Positions 24,403-32,782 of a stretch of DNA of 64,000 bases are shown here, one piece after another. The position numbers and the translations under genes are program-made. How positions within the stretch are numbered: the stretch's first letter is position 1; each line of letters begins with the position of its first letter. The DNA lies in contig JAFCGF010000008.1 in NCBI GenBank assembly GCA_017608295.1, positions 24,097-88,096 of the forward strand, in the 5' to 3' direction. The notes under the pieces were generated by a model. That model saw nothing but the letters and a program-made list of their open reading frames with translations. It had not been told where the DNA came from and made no database searches. The stretch comes from Candidatus Woesearchaeota archaeon (GTDB taxonomy: Archaea; Nanoarchaeota; Nanoarchaeia; Woesearchaeales; JAGVZT01).

Positions 24403-24960
24403 ATGTTCGAGGATCTGAAAGCAATCTACAGGAATGACCCTGCTGCAAAGGGCATAGAAGGCATACTCTACCCTGGGCTGCACGCCATTGCGCTGCACCG
24501 CTACTTCTGCCATCCATTGTACAAACTGAAAATCCCTTTCCTTCCAAGGCTTATCTCGCAGATCTCACGCTTCTTCACAGGGATTGAAATTCATCCAGGC
24601 GCAACAATTGGCAAAGGTTTCTTCATAGACCACGGGATGGGTATTGTGATAGGAGAGACTACAAATATTGGAAAGAACTGCGTGATGTTCCACGCTGTTA
24701 CTCTGGGAGGGACAGGAAAGCACAAGACAAAGCGCCATCCCACATTGGGGGAGAATGTTGTCGTAGGCACAGGAGCGGTCATACTCGGTCCCTGCATCAT
24801 CGGCAAGAATGTCAAGATCGGCGCAGATACCTTTCTCGTGAACAAGGATTTGCCTGACAACTCCACGTGTGTAGGGACACCGGGCATGATTGTACGCATC
24901 AAGGGCAACAAAGTAAACATGGAGCCCCCAGAAGCAAAGCTCAAGCACGAGTATGATTAG
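24403..24960 (+). CDS. cysE: serine O-acetyltransferase
   Basis: The 185-residue left-handed beta-helix acyltransferase has [31 protein letters not shown], the hexapeptide core and catalytic His in DHGMG, and [23 protein letters not shown]. The N-terminal helical domain is shortened, as in the short CysE type. It acetylates serine with acetyl-CoA to feed the adjacent cysK product; together they form a two-step cysteine route. It overlaps the convergent NMD3 gene by 4 nt. Confidence 0.92.
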   Translation: MFEDLKAIYRNDPAAKGIEGILYPGLHAIALHRYFCHPLYKLKIPFLPRLISQISRFFTGIEIHPGATIGKGFFIDHGMGIVIGETTNIGKNCVMFHAVTLGGTGKHKTKRHPTLGENVVVGTGAVILGPCIIGKNVKIGADTFLVNKDLPDNSTCVGTPGMIVRIKGNKVNMEPPEAKLKHEYD

Positions 24961-25970
24961 ACCAGAAACACTCTGCCTGCGCGTTTCACAATCCTGACCT
25001 CGTCTCCAGGCTTCACCTTCTTCTCTGGATTCTCCACGCGAACGCCCTGATAGCTCTCAGGGTCAAGGACTTCAATATGAGGCCTCACACGCGAGACCTG
25101 TGTCTTCTGCTGCTCAAGGCGCTTGACCTGCTTACCGACATGCTGGAGATTCACGCGCTTTCCCGTCGACAAATCTGTGCCGTAGAGCTTCTTGCCGGCA
25201 ACAGAACTCACTGCGATGACACGATTCTCAATCACAACAACATCGCCCTTGGTGAAGTCAGGAAACCTGAGAAGCGCATTCACTCGAAACATCTCCTTGC
25301 TCGTGAGCTTGTCCCTGGAGAAGAGCTTCGCTGAAATCTTCAGCTCTCCGCCGTACTGGTTGTTGGCCTGCTTGGCAAAGGCCTTGAGAAATGAGTTTGA
25401 TGTCAGGTAGAGGTCATAGCCGCCCTTCACCACTTTTTCCTGGGTGATGTGCACTCCTTTAGTTGCTCTCTTCGCTATCTCAGCGACAATCAGGTCCTTG
25501 ATGCGCTCGCTCGCGTTCCTCAGCTGGAGGATTCCTTCAAAATAATCGGTTCCTGCCTTTGAGCAGAACCTGCACACAGTATAGACTAGCATGACCGGGA
25601 TGTCATAATCCTGGGTGAGCTCTCCACGCACTTCATTTACGTGGGCTGTGACCGAGACGTGCAGCTCTCCCTTCACTGTTACTCCTTCATTCTTGGTGTG
25701 GTCAGGCAGCTCGGCATCAAGGTCAAGTGCCTTCATCTGCACTCCCTGGGTTTCGTGGGCATTGCGCTTGAATATCGTCTCGAATGACGCACCTATATTA
25801 GGGCTAGCCACCCATTTGTTTCCAAGGTGTAGCCTGTCGCAGCGCGCGCATACCTCTGCGTCAAGAGACTTGAAGCTCTCTAAGAGGGAATGCTCTGTGA
25901 GCCAACACTCCTTGCAGAGGCGCTCGAAGTTCCCTTTCTTACCGCATTTCGCGCATGTTCTCTCGGGCAT
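24957..25970 (-). CDS. nmd3: NMD3-family ribosome assembly protein
   Basis: The 337-residue protein starts with two zinc-binding clusters ([17 protein letters not shown] and [13 protein letters not shown], with another Cys pair [14 protein letters not shown] at about 155). The NMD3 core follows, and the end has two beta-barrel regions ([26 protein letters not shown] and [17 protein letters not shown]). NMD3 binds the large ribosomal subunit; in eukaryotes it is the export adaptor. The archaeal form has this shorter length. A TTTATAAAG element lies about 20-25 nt before the start. Confidence 0.9.
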   Translation of the reverse strand: MPERTCAKCGKKGNFERLCKECWLTEHSLLESFKSLDAEVCARCDRLHLGNKWVASPNIGASFETIFKRNAHETQGVQMKALDLDAELPDHTKNEGVTVKGELHVSVTAHVNEVRGELTQDYDIPVMLVYTVCRFCSKAGTDYFEGILQLRNASERIKDLIVAEIAKRATKGVHITQEKVVKGGYDLYLTSNSFLKAFAKQANNQYGGELKISAKLFSRDKLTSKEMFRVNALLRFPDFTKGDVVVIENRVIAVSSVAGKKLYGTDLSTGKRVNLQHVGKQVKRLEQQKTQVSRVRPHIEVLDPESYQGVRVENPEKKVKPGDEVRIVKRAGRVFLV

Positions 25971-26078
25971 GGCTCTATGGGGGCGGCTTTTGCTTTATAA
26001 AGAATACACTTCTCACGACGGAAACCTTCCGAAAATCCCCTCCAAGCCCTTATCAAGAATATTCAGAAATACGGCATC

Positions 26079-26384
26079 ATGCCAGGCTGCAATCCAAAAA
26101 GTTTAAATAGAGATTATAACCTTGATTATAACATAAAGCGAGAGAAGGCACACATAACCTTCGACCCCCATGTATTTGACCGAAAGGAGTACTGGAATCT
26201 TGATCTCGAGCGGATTGAGAAAACTATCAGGACGGGAAAGATAAGGGAGGACAAGTGCCGGAAGCCCAACACGATGTGCCTTGAGCGGTACTTCGGCAAG
26301 GAGAACTGCACGTACATTGTGGTTGTGAGACACCACCAAGATTTCATTGAGGTGAAGACAGCATGGAAAAGGAAAGGACGATGA
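26079..26384 (+). CDS. DUF4258-like toxin of a TA pair
   Basis: The roughly 100-residue protein has FDPHVFDRKEYWNLDLERIEKTIRTGKI, then basic DKCRKPN, and strands YIVVVRHHQDFIEVKTAWKR. This resembles the small RelE/BrnT-like DUF4258 fold of RNase toxins. It overlaps the zinc-ribbon/AbrB gene by 4 nt. A TATA-like GTTTAAATAG at 26100-26109 lies inside the reading frame, so the true start may be further downstream at a non-ATG codon; the ATG at 26079 is the only ATG. The direct repeat at 26112-26132 may be an operator. Confidence 0.6.
   Translation: MPGCNPKSLNRDYNLDYNIKREKAHITFDPHVFDRKEYWNLDLERIEKTIRTGKIREDKCRKPNTMCLERYFGKENCTYIVVVRHHQDFIEVKTAWKRKGR
26112..26132. promoter_or_regulatory. direct repeat GATTATAAC at TA promoter
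   Basis: Two exact 9-nt copies of GATTATAAC start 12 nt apart (26112 and 26124), just after a TATA-like GTTTAAATAG (26100-26109). The position, near the expected transcription start of the TA pair, suggests binding by the AbrB-domain antitoxin. Confidence 0.45.
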
Positions 26385-26683
26385 CCTGTGATTGCGGAGA
26401 GCAGCTGAGAAAGCAGCAAGCGAAATTGGGAGATATCGAGACAGAGGCAATGGTCTGTCCTGGATGTGGTTTCACCACACTCACCAGAAAGCAGGCAGAA
26501 AACTATGTCAAGCTCAAAGAGCTGCACTCCATAATGGACGCAGAGCGCAAGATTATCAAGATTGGCAATTCCATGGGCCTCACCCTGCCGGACAGGCTAA
26601 AAGAATTCGGAGCAAAGGTCGGGAAGAAGGTCCGGGTGGAAGCGCTGAGCCCCACTTCTTTCAAAGTGGACCTTAAAGCGTAA
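26381..26683 (+). CDS. antitoxin: zinc ribbon (YgiT-type) plus AbrB domain
   Basis: The 100-residue protein starts MTCDCGEQL, has a CxC...CPGCGF zinc ribbon (about 3-29), a helical linker, and a C-terminal SpoVT/AbrB swapped-hairpin domain (RKIIKIGNSMGLTLPDRLKEFGAKVGKKVRVEAL). This is the layout of MqsA/YgiT-like antitoxins with an AbrB DNA-binding end. The ATG at 26381 overlaps the toxin stop (ATGA) and has GGAAAGG upstream. That matches the second copy of this module at 60108 and makes it preferable to the ATG at 26363. Confidence 0.7.
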   Translation: MTCDCGEQLRKQQAKLGDIETEAMVCPGCGFTTLTRKQAENYVKLKELHSIMDAERKIIKIGNSMGLTLPDRLKEFGAKVGKKVRVEALSPTSFKVDLKA

Positions 26684-26717
26684 GAGATTCTTCGTGCAAG
26701 CCACAAGATTCAAATAG

Positions 26718-26738
26718 TGGTTATGTTTACCATAACCA
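26718..26738. promoter_or_regulatory. palindromic operator of MNT/HEPN module 1
   Basis: Perfect inverted repeat with 8-nt arms: TGGTTATG (26718-26725), spacer TTTAC, CATAACCA (26731-26738). It lies between a TATA-like element (near 26709-26717) and the ATG at 26741, so a bound dimer would cover the transcription start. The fused HTH of the MNT protein is the obvious candidate binder. Confidence 0.65.
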
Positions 26739-26740
26739 GT

Positions 26741-27310
26741 ATGAAAAGTAAAAAAACTGTCATCTTAGAACTTATCTTCAGCAATCCGAAGCACTGGCGC
26801 TTCGAGGAACTGCGAAGGGAGGTGCAGATTGGGAAGCCGCAGTTAGCGCGGTGGCTTAGGGTATTGCAGGAGGAGGGCATCATTAATCGCGTGAAACCAA
26901 AAGGAAAGATGCCGTACTATGTACAGAATGCCAGGGATGAAAGGTTCCAGAACCGGAAGTGGCTGTTCGCACAGGAGAAGCTGGTAAGAAGCGGCCTGCT
27001 GGACCACCTGGCATCCTTCCCAGGTGCAGAAGTAGTTGTGCTCTTCGGAAGCTTCTCGCGCTGGGATTGGTACGCTGACAGCGACATTGACATTTTCATC
27101 TATGGTGATGATTCTAAATTTGAGCGGGGAAAATACGAGCTGCAATTGGGGCGCGATATCGAAATATTTTCGGCGAGAGACGCGCAAGGGCTAAAAAGAA
27201 TCGAGAAGATGCTTCCTTCCATAGTCTCGGGGCAGTTCATAAGAGGGGCTGCCTCGGACTTGGGGATAGAAATCATTGCCAAGATCCAAGACGCAAAAAG
27301 AACTGTATGA
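26741..27310 (+). CDS. HTH-MNT nucleotidyltransferase antitoxin (module 1)
   Basis: The 189-residue protein has an N-terminal winged helix (about 1-55; KTVILELIFSNPKHWRFEELRR... LARWLRVLQEEGIINRVKPKGKMPYY). A minimal nucleotidyltransferase follows with FGSFSRWDWYADSDIDIF, an exact G-S-x10-D-x-D motif. MNT proteins of this type AMPylate and inactivate partner HEPN toxins. The start at 26741 follows from the TATA distance and makes the transcript leaderless; a GTG at 26717 lies inside the operator. The HEPN gene overlaps its end by 35 nt. Confidence 0.8.
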   Translation: MKSKKTVILELIFSNPKHWRFEELRREVQIGKPQLARWLRVLQEEGIINRVKPKGKMPYYVQNARDERFQNRKWLFAQEKLVRSGLLDHLASFPGAEVVVLFGSFSRWDWYADSDIDIFIYGDDSKFERGKYELQLGRDIEIFSARDAQGLKRIEKMLPSIVSGQFIRGAASDLGIEIIAKIQDAKRTV

Positions 27311-27752
27311 ATCCTGTATCGCGAACGGTTATCTGAGGGCTGTTGCGGAACATAACACTGACCGCATGAGGAAACTCATGGAGAACGCAGAAACTAACCT
27401 CAGTTCTGCGAAAATTCTCGCTGATGCGCTTAATCAGGATGCACGGGAATGGCTCAATGTCTTCACACTGCATTATGAAGCCCTGCGGCTCTATGCAGAG
27501 GCGCTGCTGCTCCTCAAGAAACTGGACGGCAGCAGGCACCAATGCCTCTTCGCCGCCCTCTGTACGCACTATCCACATCTTGAGCTGGACTTCAGTTTCT
27601 TCGAACGCGTCCGCACGATGCGGAACGGCGCCAACTATTACGGAAAACAGATTACATGCAAAGAATGGAACAGTGTGAAGCTCCAGATGAATCTTTACAT
27701 CTCAGCATTACAGAAGGAAATGGATAAATTGATTTCCGGAAGACTTTTATAA
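27276..27752 (+). CDS. HEPN-domain toxin (module 1)
   Basis: The all-helical protein of about 158 residues has HEPN helices from MRKLMENAETNLSSAKILADAL to LHYEALRLYAEALLLLKKLDG. Its C-terminal motif is RTMRNGANYYG. In active HEPN RNases the motif is Rx4-6H, often followed by x-Y. Here an R-N-x3-Y form is seen and the His is absent, as in the other two modules of this window. The first start is a TTG at 27276 inside the MNT gene. An ATG at 27366 would remove about 30 residues but keep the HEPN core. Confidence 0.7.
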   Translation: MPRSKTQKELYESCIANGYLRAVAEHNTDRMRKLMENAETNLSSAKILADALNQDAREWLNVFTLHYEALRLYAEALLLLKKLDGSRHQCLFAALCTHYPHLELDFSFFERVRTMRNGANYYGKQITCKEWNSVKLQMNLYISALQKEMDKLISGRLL

Positions 27753-27783
27753 ATGAAAATCCGGGGAATCCCCAGTGATATCC

Positions 27784-28974
27784 ATGGACAGACGACTGAT
27801 TGCGCTGCTTATCGTTCTTACACTGCTTCTGAGCTCTTGCTCAATGCTCTCCGGAGAGCTCAAGGAGAAGATTATCGAGGCCAACTCCAACATCCAGACC
27901 TACGAGTCTGACATGACTTATGTGATGTCAATGAAGATGGATATCATGGGCGAAACCATGGAGACTGAAACCAGCATGGACACGCATGCAGAGGTGGATA
28001 TAGAAAACCAGAAGATGCATATGGTTATGACCATGGAAGATGAGATGTTCGGTGAGATGGAGACAGAGAGCTATTTTCTGGACAACAGAATGTATACCAA
28101 CACAATGGGCCAGTGGATGGAAATGGATTTTGAGATGGACCTCTGGTCAAAGAATGACAATCTGGAGCAGTCCCTTGATTACCTCACGTCAGGCTCTGTG
28201 AAGATTCTCAGCGATGAGGAGATCAATGGCAGGAATCATTATGTGATTCAGGTCGATCCTGACCTCGCTGTGCTGGCTGGGGCGATATCTGAAGAGCAGT
28301 TCGAATATGGGGAAGAGATTAACTACGATGAGCTGTTCGAGGAGTATTCCCTGACGTTCTGGGTGGACAAGAAGACTTTTGTCATCTCAAAGACAGCTAT
28401 CGATTTCACTATGGTGGAAGAGGGCTTCGAGATGGATATCAGCATGGCAGTGACTTACTACAACATCAACAAGCCACTCGACATCACACTTCCCGAAGAG
28501 GCACTGAACGCCCCAAACCTCGAGGACCAGCTTGAGGACATGCTCGGTGACCTTGACATGGATGACTTCGACCTCGAGGACTTTGACCTCGAAATACCAA
28601 CAGGTGATGATGATGACGATGACACCCCCGCTGAAGAGCCGCAGACCGCAGAGGACTGCGCAGAGATAGATAAAACTCTTGACAGGAACACCTGCTACTG
28701 GACTGTCGCTGTTGATGGCAATAATCTCGAGATATGCTTGATGATTGAGGGAGATATACACCAGTCATCTGCCATCACATGCCTTCACAATATCGATGAT
28801 AACATAGGACTCAGCACCCAGCAAGTCATAGACTTCTGCTATGAGCTTCCTGAGATGCCGTACTACTGGCAGAATTCCTGCTTCCATAACATGGCAGACT
28901 GGCGTAATGAGCCTGGCCTTTGTGACCATGCGACCCAGCTTCCAGATACTTGTGTGAGATACGCTACTGAATAA
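27784..28974 (+). CDS. Met-rich lipoprotein with LolA/LppX-like domain and acidic linker
   Basis: A 396-residue protein with a lipoprotein signal (lipobox LLSSC). The large extracytoplasmic domain resembles LolA/LppX/DUF6612 folds (YESDMTYVMSMKMDIMGETMETETSMD, YTNTMGQWMEMDF, and GRNHYVIQVDP). It is unusually rich in methionine paired with acidic residues. A very acidic linker (GDLDMDDFDLEDFDLE and GDDDDDD) follows, then a C-terminal Cys-containing domain with six or more cysteines. A TATA-like CTTTTATAAAT lies about 35 nt upstream. GTG at 27775 is an alternative start. The role is unknown; lipid or metal binding are possibilities. Confidence 0.6.
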   Translation: MDRRLIALLIVLTLLLSSCSMLSGELKEKIIEANSNIQTYESDMTYVMSMKMDIMGETMETETSMDTHAEVDIENQKMHMVMTMEDEMFGEMETESYFLDNRMYTNTMGQWMEMDFEMDLWSKNDNLEQSLDYLTSGSVKILSDEEINGRNHYVIQVDPDLAVLAGAISEEQFEYGEEINYDELFEEYSLTFWVDKKTFVISKTAIDFTMVEEGFEMDISMAVTYYNINKPLDITLPEEALNAPNLEDQLEDMLGDLDMDDFDLEDFDLEIPTGDDDDDDTPAEEPQTAEDCAEIDKTLDRNTCYWTVAVDGNNLEICLMIEGDIHQSSAITCLHNIDDNIGLSTQQVIDFCYELPEMPYYWQNSCFHNMADWRNEPGLCDHATQLPDTCVRYATE

Positions 28975-28976
28975 AC

Positions 28977-29741
28977 TCAGCCATTCACTAAGTGCTCTTT
29001 GTGGTAGCTCTCAATGGCCTTGACTGCATCCTGCACTTTAGTAGGATCACCCATTGGGCAAACATAGTATGGGCCATCAGTTGTCTCGATGATCCATAAA
29101 CGGCCCCCCAGAGGAGTTTTCTCGCACCGAATCTGACTTATGCTCTCCCACCAGAGTTCTACCTCTTCTTCATGATGGTCCGCCGCAACGGCGTTGACAG
29201 ATATCTTCGTCCTCCAGTCTGTATCCTTCTCGTAGGGGCCGTAGTAGTTTTTCCCAAGATTGATTCCAGTCGGCTTCACCTGAAGAAGGGTTCCCTTGAA
29301 ACCCATCCGTCTGGTCCATCTTTCAGAGAAATAAGTGGGAATCATGCACACTAGACCCATATAGATTATCATGGCCCCCATATTCTGCACGCCCCACCGA
29401 GTGAGTAAAAGCCATCCGAAAGAGGGAAGGAGCAGAATAACGGTTACTGAGATTCCTATAGCGAAAACTGCCTGGCTGTTGGTTTTTCTTGTAAGATGGC
29501 CAGTCACCATAAGTCCGCCATAAAACGCTGCCCCGAACAACAGCATCCTCGGCAGCATGGCTGGAAATGTCCTTACAAGCTCATCGAAAGGGAGAGACCA
29601 AGTCAGCCAATCTGAACGGCCGATATAAAGAAGCACGACTATCGCTGCCACGCATATGGCAATCAGTGTGTATCCAACAACCGCGACAACGGGATTATCC
29701 GTCGGCACTGGATTCAATTTTTTTCGGACAGACTCCACCAT
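28977..29741 (-). CDS. membrane protein with C-terminal PH-like domain (paralogue A)
   Basis: The 254-residue protein has about four membrane helices (near 25-43, 63-82, 90-112, 118-137). A soluble C-terminal domain follows (about 145-250) with WWESISQIRCEKTPLGGRLWIIETTDGPYYVCPMGDPTKVQDAVKAI, a strand pattern with a final helix as in bacterial PH-like (bPH) domains. It starts one base after the stop of the next upstream gene (29743-30537), which encodes a paralogue with the same layout. Function unknown. Confidence 0.55.
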   Translation of the reverse strand: MVESVRKKLNPVPTDNPVVAVVGYTLIAICVAAIVVLLYIGRSDWLTWSLPFDELVRTFPAMLPRMLLFGAAFYGGLMVTGHLTRKTNSQAVFAIGISVTVILLLPSFGWLLLTRWGVQNMGAMIIYMGLVCMIPTYFSERWTRRMGFKGTLLQVKPTGINLGKNYYGPYEKDTDWRTKISVNAVAADHHEEEVELWWESISQIRCEKTPLGGRLWIIETTDGPYYVCPMGDPTKVQDAVKAIESYHKEHLVNG

Positions 29742-29742
29742 G

Positions 29743-30537
29743 TTACTTACCTCCGGTTTTGGGGAATTCCCCTATGGGCTGATATTCCTGCTCATCTTTG
29801 GGATAAATGAGTTCTTCCTTCCCAAGACGTTTCAACTGAGCCCGGATAGTCAAGTATTCATTCTGTGTTCCTTCTTTGCACACAAAGAACCTGCCATTTG
29901 TCTCCTTAATAACTAAAAAAGTAATTTTACTCAGAATCTCAAAGTGTATCTCTTTGATGTTAGCCCATCCAAGAAAATACTCTCTCACGTGCTTCTGCAA
30001 TGGCTTAGTTACAATTCCTTCTTGCCAGTTTGAATTCTCTTCAAAGGGACCAAGATAGTAAGCCCCTATGTCAATGCCTTTTTCATCTATCTTTATTTGT
30101 GAGCCCCTGAGTCCATTGTTCCTTGCCCAGAATATAACAATTGCCAGAGGTATCCCAAAGGCAATAGCAGTGAATATCATCATGGTAATGACACCAAGAT
30201 CAACCTTAAACAGGGGAATAGCCATGAAGGGTACGAGAAGAAGGACGCTAAGTACGATACCAACCATCCAGTACCTCGTGTCACCTTTCTTCACGCTTAG
30301 TTTGACAGATCCCAGCAAAACACTAAGGAATATCAGCATGAAACCGAGTGTGTATGGAACCATGTACTCCAAGGATTCAACAAGTCCAAGAAGGGAGAAT
30401 TCCTCAAAGGCACCATCTTCTTCCATCTCAAAGTAAATCCCAGCGACTGCAAAGACTATCACAAGAATGGTCAGCAGTACGAATCCAATAATCTTTACAA
30501 TATCCCAGAACTTTGGTTTCTTCTTCTCGGGTTGCAT
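29743..30537 (-). CDS. membrane protein with C-terminal PH-like domain (paralogue B)
   Basis: The 264-residue protein has the same topology as its downstream neighbour: about four helices, then a soluble domain with YFLGWANIKEIHFEILSKITFLVIKETNGRFFVCKEGTQNEYLTI. The two share 'YYGPYEKDTDW'/'YYLGPFEENSNW' and NGLRGSQ/GFKGTLL segments, so they are a tandem duplication. A TATA-like AACTTATAAGG lies about 25 nt before the ATG, next to the very AT-rich block at 30590-30715. Confidence 0.55.
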   Translation of the reverse strand: MQPEKKKPKFWDIVKIIGFVLLTILVIVFAVAGIYFEMEEDGAFEEFSLLGLVESLEYMVPYTLGFMLIFLSVLLGSVKLSVKKGDTRYWMVGIVLSVLLLVPFMAIPLFKVDLGVITMMIFTAIAFGIPLAIVIFWARNNGLRGSQIKIDEKGIDIGAYYLGPFEENSNWQEGIVTKPLQKHVREYFLGWANIKEIHFEILSKITFLVIKETNGRFFVCKEGTQNEYLTIRAQLKRLGKEELIYPKDEQEYQPIGEFPKTGGK

Positions 30538-30589
30538 GGCTCTTTCCCCGTGGATTAACCTTATAAGTTTTCTCTCGAAATAACTGATT

Positions 30590-30715
30590 AAGTGATTGAT
30601 TAAGTAGTGAGATATATTAAATAAATAAGTAAATGTATTAATTAACTAAATTAACTAAATAACTAAATTAATAAGATTCATTAATTAAGTAAATGATAAA
30701 ATTAATTAAGTTTAT
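30590..30715. repeat. AT-rich block of TTAATTAA/TAACTAAA-like motifs
   Basis: Between the stop of yqhQ and the promoter of the PH-like membrane gene lies a stretch with 17 G or C in the 120 nt 30601-30720 (about 14%), far below the rest of the window. It is made of overlapping variants of ATTAACTAAA, TTAATTAA and ATAAGTAAAT. No coding frame is present. It could be an easily melted element, an expanded simple repeat, or a promoter region for a chromatin protein. Confidence 0.6.
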
Positions 30716-30750
30716 AGACGATAAAACCGCTGGTGATGTGTGTTTCAGAA

Positions 30751-31662
30751 CTATTTCTTTGGCTTCTTCGATTTCTCGCGCTTCAGCACTTCATTCAGCG
30801 CTGCTATGCTGACCTCAAGTTGGTCATCTCGCGGCTCATTTGTTGTCAATTCCTGGACAACAAGGCACGGCCCCATCACAGCGCGGACTGTGGCGTGATC
30901 CCAGAAGCGAGTCCCCAACCGGATCAGCTCATAAGAAACGCCAGCAATAAGCGGGAGCAGCGCCAATCTCAAGAGGTATTTCATTAAAAGGGAACTGGAA
31001 GAGGGAATAACCATATACACGAACACAGAGAACAGCAGCACAACTATCAAAAACGTGGTGCCGCACCTGGGATGAATCGCGGAAAAGCCTTTCACATTTT
31101 CCACAGTCAACTCAGTATCCTTCTCGAAGCAGTTGACAGCCTTGTGCTCAGCCCCATGATACCTGAATACATCCTTCACGTCAGGCAATAAACTAATCGC
31201 CCAGATGTACAGGAGGAACAGCGCGATTTTCACCACGCCGTCAATCAGGTTATACAAAAAGTAGTTCTCGCCCACAGTGGCAAAGCGGCTGGAAAGAAGC
31301 TCAGCGACAAGCAGCGGAACGCCCTTGAACACAAGCAAAGCAAAGCCAATAGCCAAAACAAACGACAGCACAGTCTCCCATACGCCGAGGTTATCCTCCT
31401 CACCCAGGGAAACATTAGCAGAATAGTTTAAGGCCTTATAGCCTAAGACAAGGGTCTCACCAAGCACGACAACGCCTCTGATAAACCACCAATTGGCAAT
31501 AGGGTGCCGGTCTTCCTTTGACTTCACCCTTTCAGACTTGAGCTCAATCTCACCATCAGGCCTTCGCACAGCTATCGCCATATATTTAGGGCCTTTCATC
31601 ATCACTCCGCCGATGACAGCTTGGCCGCCGACGAGTGGTTTCTTCTTGCGAGCAGAAGGCAT
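30751..31662 (-). CDS. yqhQ: DUF1385/YqhQ-family membrane protein
   Basis: The 303-residue protein has the family hallmarks: GGQAVIGGVMMKGPKYMAIAVRRPDG at the start, FIRGVVVLGETLVLGYKALNYSA, FRYHGAEHKAVNCFE, and IHPRCGTTFLIVVLLFSV. Four or more membrane helices follow this order. YqhQ (DUF1385) is widespread in Gram-positive and other bacteria, with no settled function; its presence in an archaeal-looking genome suggests transfer. The basic tail (KREKSKKPKK) is cytoplasmic. Confidence 0.88.
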   Translation of the reverse strand: MPSARKKKPLVGGQAVIGGVMMKGPKYMAIAVRRPDGEIELKSERVKSKEDRHPIANWWFIRGVVVLGETLVLGYKALNYSANVSLGEEDNLGVWETVLSFVLAIGFALLVFKGVPLLVAELLSSRFATVGENYFLYNLIDGVVKIALFLLYIWAISLLPDVKDVFRYHGAEHKAVNCFEKDTELTVENVKGFSAIHPRCGTTFLIVVLLFSVFVYMVIPSSSSLLMKYLLRLALLPLIAGVSYELIRLGTRFWDHATVRAVMGPCLVVQELTTNEPRDDQLEVSIAALNEVLKREKSKKPKK

Positions 31663-31701
31663 AGCCTAACTGAAATCGACCCTGCTATTTAAGATTGGTG
31701 C

Positions 31702-32661
31702 TTATTCAGAAGCGCTCTCCGCTGCGACTGGCTCCAAAGAAGGAGTCGCCTCGGGCCGCGAGAACCTGCTCCGCTTGATAGCGGGCGCGTTGTGGAGATA
31801 CAGCGTCAACAGCGAGAGAAGCTTATGCCCTCGCGGTGTATCGAGGCGATCGTCATAGATGTCAATCACATATTCATTCCTGAAACTCAGGAGCCGCCAG
31901 AGGTTGCGGTGGACAGTTGCCATCACAGTGCCCTCTCGGTCCTTGATGTCATAGTGATTGGCTTTCGGAAGAATGGATTTCGTCCAGTTCTTGTCGACGA
32001 TGACATCCAAATCAACGTCCTGCAGGTGATAGTAGTCTCCCCAGTTGAACCAGATGTCCACCTTGGAGCGATTTATCTGCCTCATGAGGTACTGCACCTT
32101 TGCACCCTGGTCATCCCCAGCTCTGCCAGCGTCCTGCGCCAGCGATTTGAGGTTGAGCTCTATATCAATGAGCTGCGACAATTCACGGGACTCTGCCTGT
32201 GAGCGCTCATCATCCTTGAGGAACTCATGGGAATACATCACTGAGATGTCTCCGGTGTGGTCTCTGTCGCCGGTATCGTGGTGCTTTGAGTCCTTGATTT
32301 CCTCCCAGTACTGAACATAGAAGTCAAGGTCAGCCTTACCTGCCTTATTCTTCTTGATGAGGGTGTGCATCTCCCCCACACGATTCTTAAAACGCCCTAT
32401 TCCCTGATGGAATCCCGGCTTATGCGTGGTGTCATACACGATATAATCGATACTGTGGTCATAGTTGGGCTCGAACTGGTACGGGTTTTTCCCAAATTTA
32501 TTCACAATGCTCCTTCCAACCAATGGCTTGGCCTCATGCTGGTCTCCAGTACCCTGGAACCTGAGGTTGTCGAGACTTCCTCCTAACAGGAAGCTGCTCC
32601 ATCTACCTTTGAACAATCGCTCATACACTCTAAGCTGTCTCAATCGTTTCTGTCTTGCCAT
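31702..32661 (-). CDS. uncharacterised soluble protein
   Basis: The 319-residue protein has no signal or membrane helix. The N-terminus is basic (ARQKRLRQLRVYERLFKGRW), and the middle is rich in His/Asp (KHHDTGDRDHTGDIS). The C-terminal half has many aromatic strands (WFNWGDYYHLQDVDLDVIVD, VMATVHRNLWRLLSF, YVIDIYDDR). It might be a structural or binding protein. No family recognised. It is the first gene of a same-strand run with yqhQ, 39 nt away. Confidence 0.5.
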   Translation of the reverse strand: MARQKRLRQLRVYERLFKGRWSSFLLGGSLDNLRFQGTGDQHEAKPLVGRSIVNKFGKNPYQFEPNYDHSIDYIVYDTTHKPGFHQGIGRFKNRVGEMHTLIKKNKAGKADLDFYVQYWEEIKDSKHHDTGDRDHTGDISVMYSHEFLKDDERSQAESRELSQLIDIELNLKSLAQDAGRAGDDQGAKVQYLMRQINRSKVDIWFNWGDYYHLQDVDLDVIVDKNWTKSILPKANHYDIKDREGTVMATVHRNLWRLLSFRNEYVIDIYDDRLDTPRGHKLLSLLTLYLHNAPAIKRSRFSRPEATPSLEPVAAESASE

Positions 32662-32782
32662 CCTACGTCATTCTCCTTACAATAAAAGGAATAAATTCGC
32701 CAGATATAAGACATCTGATTCCAGATTAAGATTCTAGAGTAAAGAGTAGCAAATATCTGCGGAAAACAAGAGAAGTCGGCGC

